NCBI RefSeq assembly: GCF_003387155.1
Contig: NZ_QUMT01000004.1
Coordinates: 336,602-400,601, forward strand
DNA: 64,000 nucleotides
Origin: Roseateles depolymerans
GTDB lineage: Bacteria > Pseudomonadota > Gammaproteobacteria > Burkholderiales > Burkholderiaceae_C
Reading direction: 5' to 3'
This document shows, in pieces, positions 43,546 to 51,085 of the stretch; the stretch's first letter is position 1, and each line of letters begins with the position of its first letter. The notes beneath the pieces were generated by a model that saw nothing but the letters and a program-made list of their open reading frames with translations, was not told where the DNA came from and made no database searches. The position numbers and the translations under genes were made by a program.

Positions 43546-43976
43546 GCGCCGATCGGCAATGGCGGCGGGACGAGGAGGTTCCGGCCGCCGTGCGGGACGA
43601 GATCCAGCGGGCCGTGGTGTTGCACGGCCGGCAGCAGACCCAGGGCAGTGACGCCCGCGATATTGCGGTAGCGCTGTGGGACGGCGATGAACTGATTGCT
43701 GGCGGCTGGGGCCGGACTGAATTCCAGCGGCTGTATGTGAGCTACCTGTGGGTCCGGGAGGATCGGCGGGGGCAGGGGCTGGGCGGCGATTGCCTGAGGC
43801 AGCTGGAGGCGCAGGCGCTGCGCCGCGGCTGCGTGGACGCGATGGTCGAGACCCTGCTGGATGATGTCTCCGAGCTGCTGGAGCACCTGGGCTATGTCTG
43901 CATGGCCCATATTCACGACTACGTGCCGGGCTTCACCCGCCACATCATGCTCAAGGTCTGGACGCCCCGGGATTGA
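43542..43976 (+). CDS. GNAT-family N-acetyltransferase
   Basis: 144 residues starting at a GTG that overlaps argC by four bases (GTGA). The acetyl-CoA loop reads [23 protein letters not shown] (RRGQGLG), preceded by the strand [12 protein letters not shown]. It is cotranscribed with argC, so an N-acetyl-amino-acid-related substrate is conceivable; this is inference. Confidence 0.9.
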   Translation: MSADRQWRRDEEVPAAVRDEIQRAVVLHGRQQTQGSDARDIAVALWDGDELIAGGWGRTEFQRLYVSYLWVREDRRGQGLGGDCLRQLEAQALRRGCVDAMVETLLDDVSELLEHLGYVCMAHIHDYVPGFTRHIMLKVWTPRD

Positions 43977-44047
43977 GCGATCGGGGGCTGTTGGCCCGTG
44001 GCCCTGCTGAGAGTCCCTCAGGGGGCCTTATGCGGCCTTGGACGGCT

Positions 44048-44884
44048 TTATAGGCCCTCAGGCCAGGTGCTGGGGTCGTCGCTGCGGTAGTGGTAGCGGT
44101 AGGCCGGCAGAAATCCCAAACCGGCGTACAGCGCTTGCGCAGGCGTGTTGTCGACAGCCACCTGCAGGTAGGCTTCGGTCGCGCCTTGACGGCGGGCCTC
44201 GATCAGCAATTCGGCGCAAAGACGATGTCCGTGGCCTTGGCCGCGGTGCTTGTCGACCGTGACGATGTCGAACAGCCCCACCAGCGTGCCATCGATGGCG
44301 ATCTGTCCATACGCCAGCGCTTCGCCATCGGCGCGGTGGAGGCAGAAAGCCTGGTGGCGGACGGGGGCAGTCTTCAGGCGCTCCGCGTGGCCGCGAATCT
44401 CCTCCGGCGACGATCCTCGCTGCGCACCGACCAGAACCGCATAGTCCTCCGGTGACAGGGCACGGAGCTGAGGCGCAGCGTCGACCGAGCCGCCCAGCCC
44501 GTCGGACGGCGCTGCGGGCAGGGCCACGGCGTCGAGGCTGGGCAGCACCTTCACGTCGGTTGGGTCAAAGGCCTTCCACCCCCGCGCGTCCAGCCAGTCG
44601 TCCAGCGCCTCGGGTTGGCTGAAGGGCGTCATGCGGAAGAGCACCGGCAGACCGGCCTGCTCGAAGCTGCGGCGGCAACGCACCAGCAGTTCGTCCAAGC
44701 GCAACTCGCCGGTCGATCCCAGCGCATTCACGCAGCGCGACCGGCGGGCCTTGCCGGGAGAGAGGCGGATCAACCAGCCGTCCACCCGCGTTTCACGTGG
44801 AGAGGCGGCTGCATGCAGGCCGGCTTCCTCGGCACGCCAGGCGATGTCGCGCAGGGCTTCCGGAGGAGCGGGCAAGCGGCTCAT
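44048..44884 (-). CDS. GNAT-family N-acetyltransferase next to parA
   Basis: 278 residues. An N-terminal extension of about 130 residues precedes the GNAT core, which has IVTVDKHRGQGHGHRLCAELL and YLQVAVDNTPAQALYAGLGF as acetyl-CoA and beta-bulge motifs. It overlaps the parA stop by four bases (ATGA) and so is cotranscribed with parA. Substrate unknown. A diverged parS-like stretch (TTTCACGTGGA, 44791-44801) lies within its 5' end. Confidence 0.88.
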   Translation of the reverse strand: MSRLPAPPEALRDIAWRAEEAGLHAAASPRETRVDGWLIRLSPGKARRSRCVNALGSTGELRLDELLVRCRRSFEQAGLPVLFRMTPFSQPEALDDWLDARGWKAFDPTDVKVLPSLDAVALPAAPSDGLGGSVDAAPQLRALSPEDYAVLVGAQRGSSPEEIRGHAERLKTAPVRHQAFCLHRADGEALAYGQIAIDGTLVGLFDIVTVDKHRGQGHGHRLCAELLIEARRQGATEAYLQVAVDNTPAQALYAGLGFLPAYRYHYRSDDPSTWPEGL

Positions 44885-45654
44885 CGCATCGATCCCACGC
44901 GCTTGACCATTTCCTTGGCGAAGTCGATGAAGGCTTGCGCGCCCTTGGAGGCGCCATCGAACACCACGCCCGGCATGCCGTAGCTCGGTGCTTCGGCCAG
45001 GCGGACGTTGCGTGGAATGACGGTGTCGAACACCTTCTCGCCGAAGTGGGCCTTGAGCTGCTCGCTCACCTGCTGCTGCAGGGTGATGCGGGGATCAAAC
45101 ATCACCCGAAGCAGACCGATGATCTGCAGGTCCGCGTTCAGGTTGGCGTGGATCTGCTTGATGGTGTTGACCAGGTCCGTGAGCCCTTCCAGTGCGAAGT
45201 ACTCGCACTGCATTGGCACCACCACGCCGTGGGCGGAGCACAGGCCGTTCAGCGTCAGCATGGACAGTGACGGCGGGCAGTCGATCAGGATGAAGTCGTA
45301 GTCCTTGTCCACCGCGGCCAGGGCGGTCTTCAAGCGCTGCTCCCGGCGCTCGAGTTCGACCAGCTCCACTTCGGCGCCGGCCAGTTCACGGTTGGCGCCC
45401 AGAACGTCGTACCCGGATGCCTCGGCACGCTGGCGGGCTTCCGCCACGGTCGTGGACTCCAGCAGTACGTCGTAGACGCTGGCGGTGAGCGCGCGCTTGT
45501 CGATCCCTGAGCCCATGGTGGCATTGCCCTGCGGGTCCAGGTCGACCACCAGCACCCGCTGGCCGATCTTCGCCAGCCCGGCAGCCAGGTTCACAGTGGT
45601 GGTGGTTTTGCCGACACCACCTTTTTGGTTTGCTACGCAGAAGATCTTGGCCAT
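44881..45654 (-). CDS. parA: chromosome-partitioning ATPase ParA
   Basis: 257 residues. A deviant Walker A opens the protein: NQKGGVGKTTTTVNLAAGLA. LVVDLDPQGNATMG is the A' motif and DFILIDCPPSLSMLTLNGL the Walker B region. It drives segregation of ParB-parS complexes, and is usually encoded next to mnmG and rsmG, as here. Overlap with the downstream GNAT gene is four bases; rsmG lies 121 bases upstream. Confidence 0.97.
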   Translation of the reverse strand: MAKIFCVANQKGGVGKTTTTVNLAAGLAKIGQRVLVVDLDPQGNATMGSGIDKRALTASVYDVLLESTTVAEARQRAEASGYDVLGANRELAGAEVELVELERREQRLKTALAAVDKDYDFILIDCPPSLSMLTLNGLCSAHGVVVPMQCEYFALEGLTDLVNTIKQIHANLNADLQIIGLLRVMFDPRITLQQQVSEQLKAHFGEKVFDTVIPRNVRLAEAPSYGMPGVVFDGASKGAQAFIDFAKEMVKRVGSMR

Positions 45655-45775
45655 GGACGCGATCGGTCGGAGAGGGCAGGGCGGGAAGCTTAACCGCTGT
45701 TGTCCGCTCTGGTCAGAGAAGAGACCAGGGCTTTGCGCGCTGTGCAGCGATCTGTGTCGCTGACACGTCGTTTAT

Positions 45776-46456
45776 TCAAGCGCTGGCGGCGGGGGACGGG
45801 GCTTTTGGGCGGATCCACAGCAGGCAGCGCTGGGCGTCCAGCCCTGGAACGGCCAGCTGTTCCACGTGAAACACCTCGCGGTCCGGGGCGCGTTGCTGGA
45901 GCTCTGCCAGCTCTTCCGTTGGATGCTGTCCCTTCATCGCGGCCCAGACACCGCCCGACTTGAGGTGCATCTGACTCCAGTCGGTGAAGTCCGCCAGCGA
46001 GGCAAAAGCCCGCGAGGTGATGACATCGAAGGGGGGCGCCTTGAGCTGCTCGACCCGCGCGTGTTCGCCGTGAAGGTTGGGCAGGCCCAGCTCAGCGGCC
46101 ACCTGGGCAATGAAGAAGGCCTTCTTGCCGACGGCGTCCACGCAGGTGACATCGATGGTGGGATCCACGATGGCAATGACCACCCCAGGCAGCCCGCCGC
46201 CGCTGCCGACGTCCATCAGGCGAAGCGCCTTTCCGGCCGCATGGCGTTGCAGGGCGGGGAGCAGGCTCAGGCTGTCGATCAGATGCTGGGTCAGCATGGC
46301 GGCCGGGTCACGCACAGCGGTGAGGTTGTAGACCTTGTTCCACTTCCCCAGCAGGGCAAGATAGGCCATCAGCTGATCCAGCTGGGTGTCGCTCAAAGGC
46401 AGTTGCAGGGTGTCGGCGGCTTGAGCGAGTCGGGTGCGCAGGTCGAGATCGGTCAT
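45776..46456 (-). CDS. rsmG: 16S rRNA (guanine527-N7)-methyltransferase RsmG
   Basis: 226 residues (GidB). The SAM-binding loop is RLMDVGSGGGLPGVVIAI, followed by VTCVDAVGKKAFFIAQVA and VITSRAFASLADF, all family-typical. It methylates G527 of 16S rRNA. A parS-like palindrome is embedded near its 3' end (45858-45873), encoding the FHVEQ segment. It lies between mnmG and parA on the same strand. Confidence 0.96.
   Translation of the reverse strand: MTDLDLRTRLAQAADTLQLPLSDTQLDQLMAYLALLGKWNKVYNLTAVRDPAAMLTQHLIDSLSLLPALQRHAAGKALRLMDVGSGGGLPGVVIAIVDPTIDVTCVDAVGKKAFFIAQVAAELGLPNLHGEHARVEQLKAPPFDVITSRAFASLADFTDWSQMHLKSGGVWAAMKGQHPTEELAELQQRAPDREVFHVEQLAVPGLDAQRCLLWIRPKAPSPAASA
45858..45873. promoter_or_regulatory. 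parS: parS site within rsmG (one mismatch)
   Basis: TGTTCCACGTGAAACA differs from the parS consensus TGTTTCACGTGAAACA at one position (5th base). It lies in the rsmG coding region next to parA, a common place for a parS site. Confidence 0.85.
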
Positions 46457-46539
46457 GGAAACTCAGTGAGCGGGGCGGACGGATGGCGCATGGGGTCCAG
46501 TGTCACCACCCCTGTGGGCAGTCAGTCGGTCAAGGAAAC

Positions 46540-48540
46540 TCAGGCGGCCTGGGAGTCAGACTGTGAGGCTGCCCGTGAGGCGGCATCCCGGTCTTGTCCC
46601 TCGGCGTCAGTGAAGCCCTTGAAGCGGCCCTTGCGCAGATGGATAAGCAGCAGGGAAATCGATGCGGGCGTGATGCCCGAGATGCGCGAAGCCTGCCCCA
46701 GTGTCTCCGGCCGATGTTTGTTCAATTTCTGGCGCGCCTCGAAGGACAGGGCGGTCACCAAGCCGTAGTCCAGATCCTCGGGCAGCCGCAGATGCTCGTA
46801 GGCGGACGCACGGGCCACGTCATCCTGCTGCTTGCTGATGTAGCCGGCGTACTTGACGCTGATCTCCACCTGTTCCACCACCGCATCGGCGAGCGTGCTG
46901 CCGAGTTGCTCGGACAGCGCAGCGCGAGAGACGCCTGCGTGGGGTCGGGCAATGGACGCCACTTCTTCAACGGTGTCAAAGGTGACCCCTGGACGGCGAA
47001 GCAGGTCCATCAGGTTGTACTCACGCTCCAGGGCCTTGCCGACCAGACGCTCCGCGTCGGCAGCCGGGAGGATGTTGGGGTTCACCCAAGTCGATTTCAG
47101 CTTCTCTGTTTCACGTGAAACAGCGTCGCGCTTCCGGTTGAAGGCGTCCCAGCGCGCGTCGTCCACCAGGCCCAGTTCACGTCCCACCTCCGTCAGCCGG
47201 AGGTCCGCGTTGTCCTCGCGCAGCTGCAGGCGGAACTCGGCGCGGCTGGTGAACATGCGATAGGGCTCGGTCACGCCCTTGGTGATCAGGTCATCGACCA
47301 GCACGCCCAGATAGGCCTGGTCACGAGTCGGCACCCAGCCGGCCTTGCCTTGCACTTGCAGCGCCGCATTCAGCCCGGCAAACAGACCTTGCGCCGCTGC
47401 CTCTTCGTAGCCGGTCGTCCCGTTGATCTGGCCCGCGAAGAACAGGCCCTGGATGGCGCGGGTTTCGAAAGTGGACTTGAGCTCGCGCGGGTCGAAGTAG
47501 TCGTACTCGATGGCGTAGCCGGGCCGCAGGATGTGCGCCTGCTCCAGACCTGGAATGGATTGCACCGCCGCCAGCTGGATGTCAAAGGGCAGGGACGTGG
47601 AGATGCCGTTGGGATAGAACTCGTGCGTGGTCAGCCCTTCAGGCTCCAGGAAGATCTGATGCGAGTTCTTGTCGGCGAAGCGATTGATCTTGTCTTCGAT
47701 GGACGGGCAGTAGCGCGGGCCCACCCCTTCGATCACGCCGGTGAACATCGGGCTGCGGTCGAAGCCGGAGCGGATGATCTCGTGGGTGCGTTCGTTGGTG
47801 TGGGTGATCCAGCAGGGCAATTGCTTCGGATGCTGTCCGGCGTGGCCCATGAAACTGAAGACCGGCACCGGATCCAGGTCGCCCGGCTGTTCGGCGCATC
47901 GGGAGAAGTCGATGGTGCGACCGTCCAGCCGCGGCGGCGTCCCGGTCTTCAGCCGGCCCTGCGGCAGCTTGAGTTCCTTGAGACGACCGGACAGCGTCAC
48001 CGCAGGCGGATCACCGGCGCGGCCGGCCGCGTAGTTGTCCAGGCCGATGTGGATGCGGCCATCGAGAAAGGTCCCGGCCGTCAGCACCACGGCCCGAGCC
48101 CGGAAGCGCAGACCGGACTGGGTCACGGCGCCGACCACCCGGTCGCCTTCCACCATCAGATCGTCGACCGCCTGCTGAAACAGCATCAGGTTGGGCTGGT
48201 TCTCCAGGCGTTGACGGATGGCAGCCTTGTAGAGGATGCGGTCGGCCTGGGCGCGTGTGGCCCGGACGGCCGGACCCTTGGACCCGTTGAGGATGCGGAA
48301 CTGAATGCCCCCTTCATCGGTCGCCGCGGCCATCGCTCCGCCCAGCGCATCGACCTCCTTCACCAGGTGGCCCTTGCCGATACCGCCGATCGACGGATTG
48401 CAGCTCATCTGCCCCAGGGTCTCGATGTTGTGGGTCAGCAGCAGGGTGCTGACGCCCATGCGGGCCGCGGCCAGGGCGGCCTCGGTGCCGGCATGGCCGC
48501 CACCAACGACGATCACATCGAACTCTTTGGGATAAAGCAT
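46540..48540 (-). CDS. mnmG: tRNA uridine-5-carboxymethylaminomethyl synthase subunit MnmG
   Basis: 666 residues from the ATG at 48540 (homology begins [22 protein letters not shown]); an in-frame start 48 bases upstream looks spurious. It has the FAD dinucleotide motif VGGGHAG and [22 protein letters not shown], and partners with MnmE to modify U34 of several tRNAs. Typical GidA cluster with rsmG, parA and parB downstream. A perfect parS is embedded at 47107-47122. Confidence 0.97.
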   Translation of the reverse strand: MLYPKEFDVIVVGGGHAGTEAALAAARMGVSTLLLTHNIETLGQMSCNPSIGGIGKGHLVKEVDALGGAMAAATDEGGIQFRILNGSKGPAVRATRAQADRILYKAAIRQRLENQPNLMLFQQAVDDLMVEGDRVVGAVTQSGLRFRARAVVLTAGTFLDGRIHIGLDNYAAGRAGDPPAVTLSGRLKELKLPQGRLKTGTPPRLDGRTIDFSRCAEQPGDLDPVPVFSFMGHAGQHPKQLPCWITHTNERTHEIIRSGFDRSPMFTGVIEGVGPRYCPSIEDKINRFADKNSHQIFLEPEGLTTHEFYPNGISTSLPFDIQLAAVQSIPGLEQAHILRPGYAIEYDYFDPRELKSTFETRAIQGLFFAGQINGTTGYEEAAAQGLFAGLNAALQVQGKAGWVPTRDQAYLGVLVDDLITKGVTEPYRMFTSRAEFRLQLREDNADLRLTEVGRELGLVDDARWDAFNRKRDAVSRETEKLKSTWVNPNILPAADAERLVGKALEREYNLMDLLRRPGVTFDTVEEVASIARPHAGVSRAALSEQLGSTLADAVVEQVEISVKYAGYISKQQDDVARASAYEHLRLPEDLDYGLVTALSFEARQKLNKHRPETLGQASRISGITPASISLLLIHLRKGRFKGFTDAEGQDRDAASRAASQSDSQAA
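47107..47122. promoter_or_regulatory. parS: perfect parS site within mnmG
   Basis: TGTTTCACGTGAAACA is the exact 16-bp palindromic ParB-binding consensus, lying inside the mnmG coding region. Together with the site at 45858-45873 it provides an origin-proximal parS pair separated by 1.25 kb. Confidence 0.93.
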
Positions 48541-48707
48541 GGCGCATGGCCCGATGCAGGCAGATGCGGCCCGGGGCGGGCTCGCCATCAGCGGTCTGGC
48601 ACCAGGTGTATTGGGCTGGAGGGAAGGGCGCCGATTTTACGCGGGCCTGTGGATAAGTCACAGCAGAAAGGGCATCCACACAAGGCCGGGCAGCGACAAT
48701 TGGCACG

Positions 48708-48962
48708 ATGGAATGCCGACCTTTTTGCGCCGCCTGCTGCATTGCGCCGTCCATCAGCAGTGCCATTCCTGGCATGCCGCAGGGCAAGCCGGCGGGTGTG
48801 CGCTGCGTGCAGCTGGATGACCAGAATCGCTGCCGCATCTTCGGTCATCCCGATCGGCCTGAGGTGTGCAGTTCCCTGATGCCCAGTGAGGAGATGTGCG
48901 GAGACAGCCGCGAGCAGGCCATGAGGTGGCTCGGCTGGATGGAACAGGAAACGGCGCCCTGA
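48708..48962 (+). CDS. YkgJ-family cysteine-cluster protein
   Basis: 84 residues. Opening [14 protein letters not shown] has the C-x3-C-x2-CC pattern, then [30 protein letters not shown] with further cysteines: the CxxxCxxCC...C...C cluster of the YkgJ/zinc- or iron-binding family. Function unknown, perhaps a metal-chelating or redox protein. It is divergent from mnmG and stands just before the LuxR/peptide unit. Confidence 0.88.
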   Translation: MECRPFCAACCIAPSISSAIPGMPQGKPAGVRCVQLDDQNRCRIFGHPDRPEVCSSLMPSEEMCGDSREQAMRWLGWMEQETAP

Positions 48963-48983
48963 GCTCAGGACCCCTCAGGCCAC

Positions 48984-49235
48984 TCAGCCTGCAGGCACAG
49001 CGCCTCCCGGTACAGCCCCGCGCGTCTGCGCTGTTGGCTGCCGCTGGGCCTGCAGGCCAAGTAGCTCCTCCCTGATGGCCTGGATCCGCTCGCCGGAATC
49101 GGTTGGGTCCTGGACCCACCGCTCCGTGCGGCGCAGGCGTCGCGATGACAGCGATTCGTGTGTGTGGAGCGCAATGAAATGAACCCGGGTCTGCCGTAGA
49201 GCAGCCCGGGCTTTGGCGCGCGACGGCGCCACCAT
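48984..49235 (-). CDS. possible small basic protein downstream of the peptide gene
   Basis: 83-residue frame (MVAPSRAKARAALRQTRVHF..., helical ERIQAIREELLGLQAQR near residues 49-65, Gly/Pro tail). GAAGG lies 9-10 bases before its ATG. However, the peptide gene upstream ends in a terminator whose T-run overlaps this ribosome site, so cotranscription is unlikely. I do not recognise it; it may be spurious. The rest of 48963-49277 shows no other gene. Confidence 0.3.
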   Translation of the reverse strand: MVAPSRAKARAALRQTRVHFIALHTHESLSSRRLRRTERWVQDPTDSGERIQAIREELLGLQAQRQPTAQTRGAVPGGAVPAG

Positions 49236-49244
49236 GACACTGCC

Positions 49245-49270
49245 TTCAAAACGCGGCTCCGCAGAGCCGC
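49245..49270 (-). terminator. intrinsic terminator of the GG-leader peptide gene
   Basis: On the minus strand GCGGCTC (49270-49264) pairs with GAGCCGC (49259-49253) across a TGCG loop, followed by GTTTTG. It begins seven bases after the peptide stop codon (49278). Confidence 0.75.
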
Positions 49271-49277
49271 GCAGGAA

Positions 49278-49451
49278 TTACCAGGTGCCCTTGGGCGTGG
49301 GATCGGTGTCCACGGCCGCTGCCGCCACGGACTCTTCGTTCCAGGTGCCCTTGGGCGTGCCGCCGCCGACGTGGACCAAGATCTCCAGGTCCAGCTCGAC
49401 CAGCGCTTGTTCTTCGGTGTTGGAAAAGACAGAAGTGTGTTGGGCTTGCAT
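49278..49451 (-). CDS. 57-residue double-glycine-leader peptide with repeated TPKGTW core
   Basis: A short gene with GGAG eight bases before its ATG (49451) and a terminator after the stop. The translation starts MQAQHTSVFSNTEEQALVEL. A leader-like helix ALVELDLEILVHV ends in GGG at residues 29-31, with Val at -4, Leu at -7 and Leu at -12, as in C39-protease double-glycine leaders. The predicted core is 26 residues: TPKGTW at 32-37, NEESVAAAA in between, and a second TPKGTW at 52-57, just before the stop. The two TPKGT-W codings are identical over 18 bases (49281-49298 and 49341-49358). It is preceded by a lux-box dyad. Likely an exported or modified signalling/bacteriocin-like peptide; function unknown. 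Confidence 0.72.
   Translation of the reverse strand: MQAQHTSVFSNTEEQALVELDLEILVHVGGGTPKGTWNEESVAAAAVDTDPTPKGTW
49281..49358 (-). repeat. duplicated 18-bp block coding for TPKGTW
   Basis: CCAGGTGCCCTTGGGCGT on the plus strand occurs identically at 49281-49298 and 49341-49358, exactly 60 bases apart and in frame, encoding both copies of T-P-K-G-T-W in the peptide. Confidence 0.9.
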
Positions 49452-49529
49452 GAGAGGCTCCAGATTCGGTGGGGTGCGTCACATCCGGTGAGCACAGGAC
49501 CTATTGAATCAGGGGTGGCCAGCCCGCAT

Positions 49530-49549
49530 AACTGTCAACTCTTACAGTG
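49530..49549 (-). promoter_or_regulatory. lux-box-type dyad upstream of the peptide gene
   Basis: On the minus strand it reads CACTGTAAGAGTTGACAGTT (20 bases). The half sites CACTGT and ACAGTT form a dyad with N8, and the inner part resembles the Burkholderia cep box as I recall it (CCCTGTAAGAGTTACCAGTT). It lies 79 bases before the peptide start codon, consistent with a LuxR-activated promoter, and 27 bases after the LuxR stop. Confidence 0.72.
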
Positions 49550-49575
49550 TTTCCCGGCTATCCGACCGGGCAGCA

Positions 49576-50298
49576 TCAGCGGATCAGGCCCAGCCGTAGT
49601 GCTTTCAGCACGGCTTGATGCTTGTTGGTACAGCCCAGCTTGTGCATGGCATTGTTGATGTGCAGCACGGCGGTCCGCTCCGTGATGGAGAGGATGGTGC
49701 CCACTTCCCAGGCCGTCTTGCCTTCCATCGTCCAGTGCAGGCACTGGAGCTCCCGGGGCGTGAGGCGTGGCGCGTCGACATCCCCCGGTGCGTGAGGATG
49801 CGGCAGCAGCACCCGCAGGGCTGCGTCCACCGCATGCACGGCAAACAGCTGCAGGTCGGCCACCATGCGGGTCAGCGTGACCGGATTGTTTGGCAGCGTT
49901 TCCTCGCGGTTCACACCCAGCACGAAGTGCCGGCCTTCCGGCAGGTGCAGCGCCAGCGAGATGCCCACCTTGTAGCCAAAAGCCGCCTGCGCCTCCCACA
50001 GCTCAGGCGCGTCGTGCTTCTGGTAGGTCTGCTGGTTCCAGACGATGGGCACGCTCTGCCGCTTGCAATGCTGCATGACCGGGTCTTTTTTGCCCAGCCG
50101 CGGGTCATTGAACATGCTGGTGAAGCCGGCCGGGGTATTCCCCACGGTGATGAACTCCGAACTGCCCATGGCCCGGTCCACGACCAGGATGGCCGAGAAC
50201 CGTTCGAAGTCCAGATCGTTTGCAAACCGTGTGAGTTCGCTCCGGAATTCATCCCGGGAACGAGCCTCGAGCACTGACTGGTATCCGCCTTGCAGCAT
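49576..50298 (-). CDS. LuxR-family regulator with autoinducer-binding domain (solo)
   Basis: 240 residues from the ATG at 50298. The first 170 residues are an autoinducer-binding fold: FNDPRLGKKDPVMQHC (D72-P73), WNQQTY (W87), and FGYKVGISLALHLPEGRHF (in pieces FGYKVGISL and HLPEGRHF). The C-terminal LuxR helix-turn-helix is LTPRELQCLHWTMEGKTAWE, ITERTAVLHINNAMHKLG. Using the +2 offset from TraR, the ligand-contact residues W57 and Y61 are both Phe here (F59, F63), while D70, P71 and W85 are kept. No luxI is present in the window. It is adjacent to, and cotranscribed in the direction of, the lux box and peptide gene. Confidence 0.9.
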   Translation of the reverse strand: MLQGGYQSVLEARSRDEFRSELTRFANDLDFERFSAILVVDRAMGSSEFITVGNTPAGFTSMFNDPRLGKKDPVMQHCKRQSVPIVWNQQTYQKHDAPELWEAQAAFGYKVGISLALHLPEGRHFVLGVNREETLPNNPVTLTRMVADLQLFAVHAVDAALRVLLPHPHAPGDVDAPRLTPRELQCLHWTMEGKTAWEVGTILSITERTAVLHINNAMHKLGCTNKHQAVLKALRLGLIR

Positions 50299-50535
50299 CG
50301 ATCGCCACGGCCGACAGGGCCGTTCCTTGTATCTGGCCTGCAGTGTGCCTGACGCGTCGTGACGCATACACGCCCCTGCTAGGGTTTACAGCTGGCGGCG
50401 GGGGCACATCATGCCCACACTGCTGGTCAGGGAGCACCAACCCGCCAATTCAACTCAACAACTCTGACAATGACTCCAGCCTGGATTGTGTACGCATGGC
50501 CGCGAATATTGTGTGATGTTCAGCGGCTTCCTCGC

Positions 50536-50850
50536 ATGCAGTTCGCGCATTTGAGCACGCGCGTGTTGGTCGTGGGAGACGAGGAACAACCAGCCATGGG
50601 GCAAACCCTGTGGTCTGGAGAATCGGAGCTGGGCGCGGCGGGTGTGGCCTGGGACTGGGTTTGCATGCCGTACGGGATGGTGTCGATGGTCGACCCGATG
50701 GCGCTGGTGACGAATCTGCAATTCCTCAATCGCGCTGGGGAGGTGCTGGCCCCGCTGGAATCGGCCATCCAGCTCAATGGCATCGTCCATACGCTGCCGT
50801 GGCAGCAGCACGTGCAACTGGCCCTGCAGGCCCCCGCTGGCTCGGCCTAG
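50536..50850 (+). CDS. uncharacterised small protein divergent from luxR
   Basis: 104 residues from the ATG at 50536; an in-frame ATG at 50470 would add 22 residues. No clear ribosome site. Soluble sequence with STRVLVVGDEEQPAMGQTLW and VAWDWVCMPYGMVSMVDPMALVTN (in pieces VAWDWVCMPYG and MVDPMALVTNL), no recognised domain. Sharing a 237-base gap with luxR makes it a possible target of the regulator. Confidence 0.5.
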   Translation: MQFAHLSTRVLVVGDEEQPAMGQTLWSGESELGAAGVAWDWVCMPYGMVSMVDPMALVTNLQFLNRAGEVLAPLESAIQLNGIVHTLPWQQHVQLALQAPAGSA

Positions 50851-51085
50851 GGCCGAGCCAGACTGCCCCCCGAGGGGGCTGAGGGGCCGCCTTGGGGCGG
50901 CCCGGCGGCGGCCCCCTTCAGCGAACTTGCAGCCCCGCTGGCACGGCGCTTCGCGCGTGCTGCGCGCCTTTTGGCCACGGCCTCCCACAAACACACCCGC
51001 ACTCGTACTGAGCGACTTGAGGCGAAGAGGTGCGGCGAACTTCCCTGCGGCTCGTTGAGCGGGGACCTTGTGGTCCCCACTTGCT
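50851..51085. other. GC-rich intergenic stretch with hairpins
   Basis: I see no gene. It contains C-run/G-run palindromes (CCCCCCGAGGGGG, about 50864-50876) and a perfect 7-bp hairpin GGGGACC-TTGT-GGTCCCC at 51061-51078, eight bases past the stop of the ABC permease gene (minus). Without a T-run it may be a weak terminator. Confidence 0.5.

Noticed and set aside
44789..44804. Third parS-like site (TTTCACGTGGA) in the GNAT gene
   Set aside because: Four or more mismatches to the 16-bp consensus outside the core; mentioned only as a remnant.
49278..49451. Lasso-peptide reading of the GG-leader peptide (G-T-P-K-G-T-W-N-E with Glu at position 9 as ring acceptor)
   Set aside because: No Thr at -2, no lasso leader motif and no B/C processing genes nearby; the double-glycine reading fits better. 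Not excluded entirely.
50451..50471. Second lux-box candidate upstream of luxR (AACTCAACAACTCTGACAAT)
   Set aside because: Only the right half resembles the box at 49530; dyad symmetry is weak and the spacing is one base off.
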